From Prevotellaceae bacterium UBA2744 (GTDB lineage Bacteria; Bacteroidota; Bacteroidia; Bacteroidales; Bacteroidaceae), in NCBI GenBank assembly GCA_002353575.1, contig DEJQ01000008.1, positions 9,508 to 73,507 on the forward strand: 64,000 nt of DNA, read 5' to 3'. Every line of letters starts with the position of its first letter. Within the stretch, counting starts at the first letter, position 1. Of this stretch, positions 1-8,024 are shown in pieces. Both the position numbers and the translations under genes were made by a program. The notes under the pieces are model-generated. The model saw only the letters and a program-made list of their open reading frames with translations, had not been told where the DNA came from and made no database searches.

Positions 1-929
1 GGATGTACACCTGTGTACATGACAGGGCGTCCGGCAAGCAGTTCGTCGTAGAGCAGCTGTACCCATCCCTCTTGAGAATAGGAATTGCGATAATGCACCG
101 CACCACGACGCATACCGAAATAACCAGAGAATGTATCAGGAATCTTCTCTATATGTCCCGAAGTACTGGAACCATAGGTAAGCCATGTGGCAGCACCAGT
201 GGCAAATACGAACTCGGCTACAGCATTCTTCACAGTGGCAGACTCAGAACCGCTGTAACGGTCCTGCATCAAGTCCCAGCGGATGGCAGTACCCTTAGCT
301 ATTGATTCAGTGACGGGAGCATCACCATAACCATAGGTAGGTGTGGTACCCTGGAGAGTGGATGGGAGGTCCTTACGCCAATAATATAGAATCTGGCTGG
401 CAGCCGTAGCGACGCATCCCGTCAGTGCACGGTTGGTCGTGCCTGTAATATAGGGACAGCGGTCGTTGTAGGGGCTGGACTGATGCCAATGGCTTGACAT
501 GATCGGCTTGATGTTGTCGCGCGCACTGGTAGCAGTGAGCACACGGCGCGGAGCGTTGGTTCCGGCAGCCTGAGCCTGAGATACAGACTGCGCCCATCCG
601 TTGAACATATCCTGCAGGGCAGGCGGCACGTTGTCTGCGTCGAAATCACCTTTCTCTGTATATCCGAGGATAACAGGAAGACAGTCATCTCCTGCTACAA
701 TAATATAGCCTTGCCCCTCTCCCCTACTATAAATATAATAAGGAGCGGAAACAGACGCAGAACCGAGGACTTTCACTCTATTTTCCGTAGAATTGCTGAC
801 AAGGGTAAAAGTCGCATCAGACTGAAGGAAATCAGCTGCAATCTGCTGAGCCTTCTCAGCATCGATAGGATTTGCAATGGCTTTCGCAGCGACGAGAGTC
901 AGGGCAAAAAATGCTGTTAACTTTCTCAT
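1..929 (-). CDS. C10 family (streptopain-like) cysteine protease, 3' end outside window
   Basis: The first 309 codons are present; the C-terminus lies beyond the left edge. Residues 1-20 form a signal peptide (KLTAFFALTLVAAKAIA), residues about 20-140 look like the Spi-type inhibitory prodomain of C10 peptidases, and the catalytic domain begins near 145. The nucleophile is Cys172 in TGCVATAASQI, which matches the streptopain/interpain active-site block. The catalytic His should lie in the missing part. This family is secreted and degrades host or dietary protein. The ATG at 929 is 28 bases after the lepA stop, with no clear promoter between, so it may be read through from the lepA unit. The family call is firm; substrate and secretion route are not visible. 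Confidence 0.85.
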   Translation of the reverse strand, partial: MRKLTAFFALTLVAAKAIANPIDAEKAQQIAADFLQSDATFTLVSNSTENRVKVLGSASVSAPYYIYSRGEGQGYIIVAGDDCLPVILGYTEKGDFDADNVPPALQDMFNGWAQSVSQAQAAGTNAPRRVLTATSARDNIKPIMSSHWHQSSPYNDRCPYITGTTNRALTGCVATAASQILYYWRKDLPSTLQGTTPTYGYGDAPVTESIAKGTAIRWDLMQDRYSGSESATVKNAVAEFVFATGAATWLTYGSSTSGHIEKIPDTFSGYFGMRRGAVHYRNSYSQEGWVQLLYDELLAGRPVMYTGVH

Positions 930-957
930 AGTATTAAATATTTATTGTTTAGAATTA

Positions 958-2760
958 TCAATCTCCATCGAGTTTCAAAACGGCAAGGAAGGCTTTCTGC
1001 GGAACGGACACATTTCCTATCTGCTTCATGCGTTTCTTTCCGCGCTTCTGTTTCTCGAGCAGTTTACGCTTTCGGCTTACGTCACCTCCATAGCACTTTG
1101 CAAGCACATCCTTACGCACCTGCTTGACGGTTTCGCGTGCCACTATCTTACCACCGATGGCTGCCTGAATGGCTATATCAAACTGCTGACGGGGCAGAAG
1201 TTCCTTGAGACGCTCACACATACGACGTCCGAGTGTCACGGCATTATCGACATGGGTCAGTGTGGAGAGAGCATCGACCGACTCTCCGTTGAGAAGGATG
1301 TCGAGTTTCACCAGTTTAGACTGACGGAACCCGGCTGGATGATAGTCGAAGCTGGCATAACCGCGGCTGACACTTTTCAGTTTGTCGTAGAAGTCTATGA
1401 CAATCTCACCCAGCGGCATGAGAAACTCAATCTCAACACGGTTGCCGGCAATGAAATCCTGCTTAACGAGTTCGGCACGTTTACCGAGACAGAGCGTCAT
1501 GATAGGACCGATGTAACTGGCGGTAGTGATGACTGTAGCACGTATGTAGGGTTCCTCGACATGTTCGATAAGTGTAGGATCGGGCATACCCGAAGGATTG
1601 TGGACTTCCTCTGCGTTACCATGCTTGTCGTAAACCATATAGGATACGTTAGGAACGGTAGTTATGACGTCCATATTGAACTCGCGATCGAGACGCTCCT
1701 GTACGATTTCCATGTGAAGCAATCCGAGGAATCCACATCGGAAACCGAATCCCAAGGCTGCCGATGACTCATGCTGGAAGGTAAGCGAGGCATCGTTGAG
1801 CTGAAGTTTCTCCAGACTGGCACGCAGATTCTCGTAATCCTCAGTCTCTATCGGATAGATACCGGCAAACACCATCGGTTTCACTTCCTGGAAACCCTTG
1901 ATAGCTTCGCTTGAAGGATTGGAAAGCGAGGTAATAGTATCTCCGACTTTCACTTCGACAGCATTCTTAATACCCGTAACTATATATCCCACATCACCTG
2001 TACGCAGTTCCTTCTTCGGTACCATATCCATCTTTAGGGTACCGATTTCCTCTGCAAGATATTCCTTCTTGGTATTTATGAAACGGACCTTCTCACCTGT
2101 GCGCATCACTCCGTTGACTATCTTGAAGTAAGCAATGATGCCTCGATAGGAATTGAATACAGAGTCGAATATGAGAGCCTGGAGCGGCGCATCCTCATCA
2201 CCCACAGGGTGCGGTACACGTTCTACGACAGCATTCAGGATATCTTCGACACCCTCACCCGTCTTGCCAGAAGCATAGATGATTTCCTCAGGTTTGCAAC
2301 CGATGAGGTCGATAATTTCATCGGCAACCTCATCTGGCATGGCATTAGGCATGTCAATCTTATTGATGACAGGGATAATCTCAAGATCGTGGTCGATAGC
2401 CATATAGAGGTTGCTAATAGTCTGTGCCTGTACCCCTTGAGTGGCATCGACTACAAGCAGAGCACCTTCACACGCTGCGATAGAACGGCTCACCTCGTAA
2501 GAGAAATCGACGTGTCCCGGAGTGTCTATGAGGTTAAGGATATATTTACCCTTGTCGAGTGCTTCACCATTATAATCATACTCCATTTGGATGGCATGAC
2601 TCTTGATGGTGATTCCACGTTCCTGCTCAAGATCCATGTCGTCTAGCATCTGCCCCTGGGTAATCTTAATGGTATTGGTCTTCTCAAGCAGGCGGTCGGC
2701 AAGAGTGGATTTACCGTGATCGATATGGGCTATAATACAAAAATTACGTATATTCTTCAT
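958..2760 (-). CDS. lepA: Elongation factor 4 (LepA) GTPase
   Basis: A full-length 600-residue LepA, the usual family length. The P-loop is AHIDHGKST (residues 11-19), followed by GITIKSH (switch I), DTPGH (G3) and NKID (G4), then EF-G-like domains and the LepA-specific C-terminal region ending KAFLAVLKLDGD. LepA binds ribosomes and helps in initiation or back-translocation under ionic stress. It starts 8 bases after the RluA-like gene, so it is co-transcribed with the RNA-modifying genes upstream. Confidence 0.97.
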   Translation of the reverse strand: MKNIRNFCIIAHIDHGKSTLADRLLEKTNTIKITQGQMLDDMDLEQERGITIKSHAIQMEYDYNGEALDKGKYILNLIDTPGHVDFSYEVSRSIAACEGALLVVDATQGVQAQTISNLYMAIDHDLEIIPVINKIDMPNAMPDEVADEIIDLIGCKPEEIIYASGKTGEGVEDILNAVVERVPHPVGDEDAPLQALIFDSVFNSYRGIIAYFKIVNGVMRTGEKVRFINTKKEYLAEEIGTLKMDMVPKKELRTGDVGYIVTGIKNAVEVKVGDTITSLSNPSSEAIKGFQEVKPMVFAGIYPIETEDYENLRASLEKLQLNDASLTFQHESSAALGFGFRCGFLGLLHMEIVQERLDREFNMDVITTVPNVSYMVYDKHGNAEEVHNPSGMPDPTLIEHVEEPYIRATVITTASYIGPIMTLCLGKRAELVKQDFIAGNRVEIEFLMPLGEIVIDFYDKLKSVSRGYASFDYHPAGFRQSKLVKLDILLNGESVDALSTLTHVDNAVTLGRRMCERLKELLPRQQFDIAIQAAIGGKIVARETVKQVRKDVLAKCYGGDVSRKRKLLEKQKRGKKRMKQIGNVSVPQKAFLAVLKLDGD

Positions 2761-2768
2761 TCGTTCAA

Positions 2769-3668
2769 TTATTTCAGTATATTCTTAAAGGATGCAGGTA
2801 TTGGTGTTTCAAATTTCAGGAATTCCCCTGTAATAGGATGCTGGAATGCCAGTTTGTAGGCATGAAGACAGATGCGCCCAATGGGGTCTGTATCGGCTCC
2901 ATACTTATAATCTCCGGCTATGCTGTGATGGAGATCCTGCATGTGGACACGAATCTGGTTCTTGCGACCAGTGTCGAGTTTCATCTCTACAAGGCTGTAT
3001 TCCATTCCACGTTTCAGGGTGCGATAATGGGTGGTGGCTTCCTTACCCCCATCATCGACAGGAGATGAGTGGGTGATAAACATTTTATTATCAGTAAGCC
3101 AGCTCGTAATGGTACCGGAATCCTTTTCCATCACACCTTCACACACGGCAATATAACGGCGATCGGCAACAAGGTCTTTCCAGTTGTCGGTAAACAGTTT
3201 CTGTACGTCCCTGCGCTTGGCAAAAAGAAGGAGTCCAGATGTCTCACGGTCGAGACGGTGAACAGTGTGCACGGAAAATGTACGGTTCTGACGTTTTACA
3301 TACTCGTCGAGAATAGACTTCACGGTCTGAGTGCGCTTGCCCGGTTGGGTGTTGGTCAGAATGCCGTTGGACTTATCTACCACAAAAAGGAATGCATCTT
3401 CATACACAATACGCACCCACTGGCTCTGAAGGTCACGTTTATGTCCATGATCGCTAATCTGTACGAGCATTCCGGGTTTCAGCGGTGTGTTGAACTGAGT
3501 GGTAATCTGAGAATTCACATATACCATCTTCCTAGATAAAAGTTCCTTGGCACGAGTACGCGTAACACCTTCGATATTGGTCATAAGGAAGGGAAGCAAT
3601 TCGCATTCCGTCTTAACGGGATAATCCCTATATCGGTTTCTTGCCTTATTATCAAAATATTGGCTCAT
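2769..3668 (-). CDS. RluA family pseudouridine synthase
   Basis: 299 residues with an N-terminal S4-like RNA-binding segment (about 25-75, including RTRAKELLSRKMVYVNSQ) and the RluA catalytic motif HRLDRETSG at 137-145, with Asp140 as the catalytic aspartate. The family converts uridine to pseudouridine in rRNA or tRNA. The exact target site cannot be read from the sequence. It lies 14 bases after the RlmD-like gene and 8 bases before lepA, in a compact translation/RNA-modification operon. Confidence 0.9.
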   Translation of the reverse strand: MSQYFDNKARNRYRDYPVKTECELLPFLMTNIEGVTRTRAKELLSRKMVYVNSQITTQFNTPLKPGMLVQISDHGHKRDLQSQWVRIVYEDAFLFVVDKSNGILTNTQPGKRTQTVKSILDEYVKRQNRTFSVHTVHRLDRETSGLLLFAKRRDVQKLFTDNWKDLVADRRYIAVCEGVMEKDSGTITSWLTDNKMFITHSSPVDDGGKEATTHYRTLKRGMEYSLVEMKLDTGRKNQIRVHMQDLHHSIAGDYKYGADTDPIGRICLHAYKLAFQHPITGEFLKFETPIPASFKNILK

Positions 3669-3682
3669 ATATATAATAATGT

Positions 3683-5101
3683 CTATCGCTTCATGAGTAA
3701 TACAACATTCTCCACATGCTGAGTGTGAGGGAACATATCTACGGGTTGAACTGCAACGACCTTATACTGTGCATCCAGAGCCTGAAGGTCACGGGCCTGA
3801 GTCGCAGGATTGCAGCTTACATATACAATTCTCTGAGGAGCAGCCATAAGCATTACATCAATCACACTCTGATGCATGCCCGCACGAGGAGGGTCGGTGA
3901 TGATTACATCAGGACGTCCGTGCAGATTGATAAATTCACTATTCAACACATCCTTCATGTCGCCGGCATAGAACAAAGTGTTGCTGATGCCGTTTATCTC
4001 AGAGTTCACCTTGGCATCCTCGATTGCTTCCGGCACATATTCGATTCCGATGACCTGCCGGGCTTGTTTTGCAACGAAGTTGGCTATGGTTCCCGTTCCT
4101 GTGTAGAGGTCGTAAACCAATTCATTGCCTGTGAGGGCGGCAAACTGGCGAGCCACACTGTAAAGTTCGTATGCCTGGTCAGTATTTGTTTGATAAAAAG
4201 ACTTAGGACCGACTTTGAACTTCAGGTCTTCCATCGTTTCATAGATAAAATCAGTGCCCTTGAAACAATGTACTTGCTGGTCGGCAAAAGTGTCGTTTGC
4301 CTTGTGGTTATCCACGTAAAGCAGTGATGTTATTTCGGGGAACGAGGAAGAGATATGTTCCATGAGTTGCGTTGCCTGTTCCCTCTCCTCTTCCGTCTCG
4401 ATTCTGAACTGCATGAGAAGCATGAACTCGCCCGTATTGCTATTACGCATCATCATACTTCGAAGCAGTCCGCGGTTTTCACGCAAGTTATAGAATACGA
4501 GTTTCTTCTCAAGGGCATATCGGCGGATTTCGTTTCGAATACGGTTCTGCAGATTATCCATCAGCCCGCAGTTCTCTATATCGAGTATCTTATCGAAGGC
4601 TCCCGTGATGTGGAAGCCAACAGCATCTTTAACGACGTAGCTGACATCCCGACGCACTTCCTCTTCAGTAAGCCAACGCTTATCCGAGAATCCAAATTCC
4701 AACTTATTTCTGTATTCACGTATTTTCTTACTGCCCAAAATAGGCATGAAATCAGGAAGTTCTATTTTGCCGATGCGAGTCAGATTATCATATACCTGTT
4801 GCTGCTTGGCACGCAGTTGCTCTTCGTATTTCAGGCATTGCCATTTGCAACCGCCACATACGCCAAAGTGCTGACAAAAGGGAGTGGCGCGAAGTTCGGA
4901 ATACTTATGAATCTTGACGCAAACAGCCTCCATATAGTTGGATTTCTTCTTTTTCACCTGCAAATCCACTATATCTCCAGGCACAACATAAGGCACAAAG
5001 ACTACACCGTCTTCGAGACGGGCAATAGATTTCCCTTCTGCAGCAACTGCAGAGATTTCCACTTTCTCAATCAGTGGCAACTGTTTCTTCTTTCGTGTCA
5101 A
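3683..5101 (-). CDS. rlmD: 23S rRNA (uracil-C5) methyltransferase, RlmD/RumA family
   Basis: 472 residues. An N-terminal TRAM domain (about 8-65) is followed by an iron-sulfur cluster motif with Cys76, Cys82 and Cys85 (CQHFGVCGGC) and a later cysteine near 178, then the SAM-dependent fold with LYTGTGTIANF and DPPRAGMH. The catalytic nucleophile is Cys430 in VYVSCNPAT, and the C-terminal HVENVVLL holds the conserved Glu. The family methylates uracil C5 in 23S rRNA (U1939 for RlmD, U747 for RlmC) or tRNA; family membership is firm, the exact site is inferred. It lies 14-21 bases from its same-strand neighbours. Confidence 0.88.
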   Translation of the reverse strand: MTRKKKQLPLIEKVEISAVAAEGKSIARLEDGVVFVPYVVPGDIVDLQVKKKKSNYMEAVCVKIHKYSELRATPFCQHFGVCGGCKWQCLKYEEQLRAKQQQVYDNLTRIGKIELPDFMPILGSKKIREYRNKLEFGFSDKRWLTEEEVRRDVSYVVKDAVGFHITGAFDKILDIENCGLMDNLQNRIRNEIRRYALEKKLVFYNLRENRGLLRSMMMRNSNTGEFMLLMQFRIETEEEREQATQLMEHISSSFPEITSLLYVDNHKANDTFADQQVHCFKGTDFIYETMEDLKFKVGPKSFYQTNTDQAYELYSVARQFAALTGNELVYDLYTGTGTIANFVAKQARQVIGIEYVPEAIEDAKVNSEINGISNTLFYAGDMKDVLNSEFINLHGRPDVIITDPPRAGMHQSVIDVMLMAAPQRIVYVSCNPATQARDLQALDAQYKVVAVQPVDMFPHTQHVENVVLLMKR

Positions 5102-5122
5102 ATCGAGAATGGTTTTGTTATA

Positions 5123-5773
5123 TCACTTTATATTAATAGCCTCTAATTCTGCTTCTTCCCTATCGCACTCTATCTTACGCAGTAAAAACGGTAATATGGA
5201 AGGAGATAGAATGGCAGATAAAATATAGGAAACGACAAAGGTGACAATATAGAATGTGATGTAAAGTCCGCCAGGCAAAACCACTACGTCCCCCATATTG
5301 CCTGACTGAATAACAGTCCATTTTATTACTGCAATAGCTATTACAGGAAGACAAATCACAATCGACAGAATAGAGAATACAAAAAAACAACACACAGACA
5401 ACGAAAACATCTGATTAAAATGTCTGAAGTAATACTTAACTGCCCAAAACCACATCTTCGGACTGAAGCCCGCTGCTATCTTCTGCAAGCCAGAACGATA
5501 AAGACTTTTCGTTTTCTGAACATCAACAGCATATCCTTTTTCCTTTGCTCTCCACATACTCACTACGACACTCTGAACGAAGAGATATGCCAAAAGAGCA
5601 AACAACATACCTACTATAGCAACAGGAATATTGGATGCCAGAAACGCATGTATAGCAATTGTCAGGGACAAAGCAAACAGCAGTGCCGGAATTAACGACA
5701 CACGAAGAAAAAAGATGAAATTTGCGGTCAAGAAACTGACACTTCTGGACAAACAAACGATATTTTTTCTCAT
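5123..5773 (-). CDS. Predicted inner-membrane protein, unknown function
   Basis: 216 residues with about five hydrophobic helices: near 18-45, 50-72, 125-150, 170-190 and a final segment near 188-200. There is no signal peptide, and I recognise no catalytic motif. The basic loop GYAVDVQKTKSLYRSGLQKIAAGF follows the second helix, and the acidic tail (REEAELEAINIK) is soluble. It is the first gene of the five-gene minus-strand unit ending in lepA and the C10 protease. I do not recognise the family. Confidence 0.75.
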   Translation of the reverse strand: MRKNIVCLSRSVSFLTANFIFFLRVSLIPALLFALSLTIAIHAFLASNIPVAIVGMLFALLAYLFVQSVVVSMWRAKEKGYAVDVQKTKSLYRSGLQKIAAGFSPKMWFWAVKYYFRHFNQMFSLSVCCFFVFSILSIVICLPVIAIAVIKWTVIQSGNMGDVVVLPGGLYITFYIVTFVVSYILSAILSPSILPFLLRKIECDREEAELEAINIK

Positions 5774-5802
5774 TTTTTTATCTTTTTATTCCAAAACATC
5801 CG

Positions 5803-5810
5803 CAAATTTA
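5803..5810 (-). promoter_or_regulatory. Bacteroidetes -7 element (TAAATTTG) for the membrane protein/rlmD/lepA unit
   Basis: On the minus strand TAAATTTG matches TAnnTTTG exactly, about 30 bases before the ATG at 5773. No strong -33 TTTG was found. It is back to back with the plus-strand element at 5823. Confidence 0.6.
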
Positions 5811-5822
5811 TGGCTTTTTCAT

Positions 5823-5830
5823 TAGATTTG
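5823..5830 (+). promoter_or_regulatory. Bacteroidetes -7 element (TAGATTTG) for the oxidoreductase
   Basis: TAGATTTG matches the consensus and would start transcription near 5836. This lies after the upstream ATG at 5810 and before the ATG at 5849, so it decides the start codon of the oxidoreductase. Confidence 0.6.
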
Positions 5831-5848
5831 CAACCAAGAAAACTAAAA

Positions 5849-6841
5849 ATGACAGCAAAGGAAATAAAATGGGGCTTCATAGGCTGTGGTGAAGTAACAG
5901 AAAAAAAGAGCGGACCAGCCTTCAACAAGATTGAAGGTTCATCGGTTGTGGCTGTAATGAGCCGCAACTTAGAAAAAGCCAAGTCGTACGCAACACGGCA
6001 CAATATTCCACGCTTTTACAATGATGCCCAATCCCTCATAGACGACAGAGAGGTAAACGCGATATACATTGCCACACCACCGTCGTCGCATGCTACCTAT
6101 GCGATAATGGCAATGCGTGCAGGCAAACCGTGCTACGTAGAAAAGCCCCTTGCCAAAAGCTACGAGGAATGCATACGAGTGAACAGGATATCAGAACTGA
6201 CAGGCGTACCTTGCTATGTAGCATTCTACCGCCGCTACCTACCATATTTCAACAAGGTAAAAGAGCTGGTGGAATCGAACGAAATAGGCAAACTTCTAAG
6301 CGTGCAGGTACAGTTTCACGTACCGCCACGCGAACTTGATGCCAAAAGCGGGAAAGATATGCCGTGGCGCTTACAGCCGGAAGTAGCTGGAGGAGGAGGC
6401 TATTTCTATGATCTGGCAAGTCATCAGCTTGACTTACTTCAATATATGTTTGGCATAATACTGGAAGCAGAAGGCTACAGCCAAAACATGGGAGGCCTAT
6501 ACAAGGTTGAAGACACCTTCAACGCATGTTTTCGTTTTGACAACGGCCTGACAGGTTCAGCATCCTGGTGTTTCGTAGCCTATGAATCAGCACGAAAAGA
6601 CCGTATACTCCTTGTGGGGGACAAGGGAACCATAACATTTTCCGTTTTTGATTATAAACCCATAAAACTATATACACAACGCGGCATAGAACTATTCGAC
6701 ATTCCCAACCCCCAGCACGTGCAACTACCACTTATAGAGCGAATTGTACATACCCTGCAAGGAATAGGAACATGCGACTGTGACAGCTTCAGCGCCACGC
6801 CTACCAACTGGGTAATGGACAAGATTCTGGGAAAATTCTGA
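5849..6841 (+). CDS. Gfo/Idh/MocA family NAD(P)-dependent oxidoreductase
   Basis: 330 residues from the chosen ATG. The Rossmann motif GFIGCGEV lies near the N-terminus, followed by the family signature YVEKPLAKSYEEC and a C-terminal alpha/beta substrate domain with GGGGYFYDLASHQLDLL, where the conserved His probably acts in catalysis. Such enzymes oxidise or reduce sugars, inositols or biliverdin-like substrates; the substrate is unknown. An upstream in-frame ATG at 5810 would add 13 residues, but it precedes the likely transcription start, so I place the start at 5849. It has its own promoter and no obvious partner gene. Confidence 0.88.
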   Translation: MTAKEIKWGFIGCGEVTEKKSGPAFNKIEGSSVVAVMSRNLEKAKSYATRHNIPRFYNDAQSLIDDREVNAIYIATPPSSHATYAIMAMRAGKPCYVEKPLAKSYEECIRVNRISELTGVPCYVAFYRRYLPYFNKVKELVESNEIGKLLSVQVQFHVPPRELDAKSGKDMPWRLQPEVAGGGGYFYDLASHQLDLLQYMFGIILEAEGYSQNMGGLYKVEDTFNACFRFDNGLTGSASWCFVAYESARKDRILLVGDKGTITFSVFDYKPIKLYTQRGIELFDIPNPQHVQLPLIERIVHTLQGIGTCDCDSFSATPTNWVMDKILGKF

Positions 6842-6889
6842 CAAAATTCTGACAAACTTTTTTAGGATATATAGCACAAACAGGTAAAA

Positions 6890-7915
6890 ATGAGATTTAG
6901 GAAACATATTATTATGTGTTTTATTTGCTTGGCATTTTCAACAAATGCTGAAGCAAAGTCTTTTTTTTCACGTTTTGCGGAAGGATGGGCTAAGTTCTTC
7001 ATGAGCTGCGACTCGACCTACGTCACTCCCCAGCTATACAATATCACAGTACAATCGGAACTTAGCTATTGGCATGATTTTTACCATATAAAATCAAAAG
7101 AAACAAAAAAAAGCATGGTCATAGAGTCAGAGCCATCTATTGTACTTGGAGGATATGTTTACTACAGCATTCTCGGATTCGGTCTGTCTTGGAATCTTAA
7201 CGACATAGGAAAACCAAACGGAGAAACCAACGGAACATCAATGAGAAAGGGATTCTCCCTGCATACAGCAAGACTCTTTGCCGAGATATTTACATATAGC
7301 AGCGGAAAGACTGCACGAATAACCCATCTTTCTGATTTTGACTTAAAGAATCGCAACAAATCATTCTCAGGACTGGATTCCAAAGTATTCGGCGTGCACG
7401 CATTCTACATTTTCAACAACAAAAAATTCTCATGGCCTGCCGCGTTCGGGGAAAATGCAGTACAAAGGAAAAGTTGTGGCAGCTGGACTCTTGGTTTTCA
7501 GTACAACAAGCAAACAGTCACTCTGAACGAGAAAGAACTACCCGATTACTTAGTCAACAAGATAAGTCCGTCACTTCTGTTCAGAAAGGTAAACTATAGC
7601 GACTATTCCGTAAGTGTCGGATATGCATACAACTGGGTATTAGGACGCAACTTGCTACTCGCCATATCACTGCAACCATCAATTGGTTATCGCCGTTCGA
7701 ACATTGAGGGAACAGACTTCTCGCACAACATTCTGAATAACGTATCTACCGACCTGACTACCCGTGCCTCTTTTTTCTGGAACAACACACGTTTGTTTTC
7801 AGGTCTGATCTTGGAACTGCACACGTATTCGTACAGACAAAGCACCCTAGGTCTGACAAATACCTACGGAACATTAAAACTGGTAGTCGGATTCAATTGC
7901 TGGCGTAAACGCTGA
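6890..7915 (+). CDS. DUF4421-like secreted or outer-membrane protein
   Basis: 341 residues. A signal peptide (FRKHIIMCFICLAFSTNAEAK) is followed by alternating aromatic/polar strands typical of an outer-membrane beta barrel, for example YSVSVGYAYNWVLGRNLLLAISLQPSIGYR near 240-270 and a last strand ending LKLVVGFNCWRKR. The motif CDSTYVTPQLYNITVQ resembles the DUF4421 family found across Bacteroidales. No function is known. It lies 48 bases after the oxidoreductase with no clear promoter; an 11-bp duplication (AAAATTCTGAC, twice) spans the stop codon of the preceding gene. Confidence 0.7.
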   Translation: MRFRKHIIMCFICLAFSTNAEAKSFFSRFAEGWAKFFMSCDSTYVTPQLYNITVQSELSYWHDFYHIKSKETKKSMVIESEPSIVLGGYVYYSILGFGLSWNLNDIGKPNGETNGTSMRKGFSLHTARLFAEIFTYSSGKTARITHLSDFDLKNRNKSFSGLDSKVFGVHAFYIFNNKKFSWPAAFGENAVQRKSCGSWTLGFQYNKQTVTLNEKELPDYLVNKISPSLLFRKVNYSDYSVSVGYAYNWVLGRNLLLAISLQPSIGYRRSNIEGTDFSHNILNNVSTDLTTRASFFWNNTRLFSGLILELHTYSYRQSTLGLTNTYGTLKLVVGFNCWRKR

Positions 7916-7952
7916 TATTTAAAACACCACGAAAAATTTTATCCGTTTTTGT

Positions 7953-7984
7953 TTTGTACTTGTGTCTTTTTTGCCATATCTTTG
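7953..7984 (+). promoter_or_regulatory. Promoter (TTTG-N20-TATCTTTG) for the secreted zincin/GH28 pair
   Basis: TTTG at 7953-7956 and TATCTTTG at 7977-7984, separated by 20 bases, match the Bacteroidetes housekeeping promoter. The predicted transcript starts near 7990, about 35 bases before the ATG at 8025. Confidence 0.75.
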
Positions 7985-8024
7985 TAGAATGTAAAGAGAA
8001 ACCACAAAACAGAACCTATTTTCC

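Noticed and set aside
5810..5848. Upstream ATG giving the oxidoreductase 13 extra residues
   Set aside because: It precedes the predicted transcription start at about 5836, so the mRNA would lack it.
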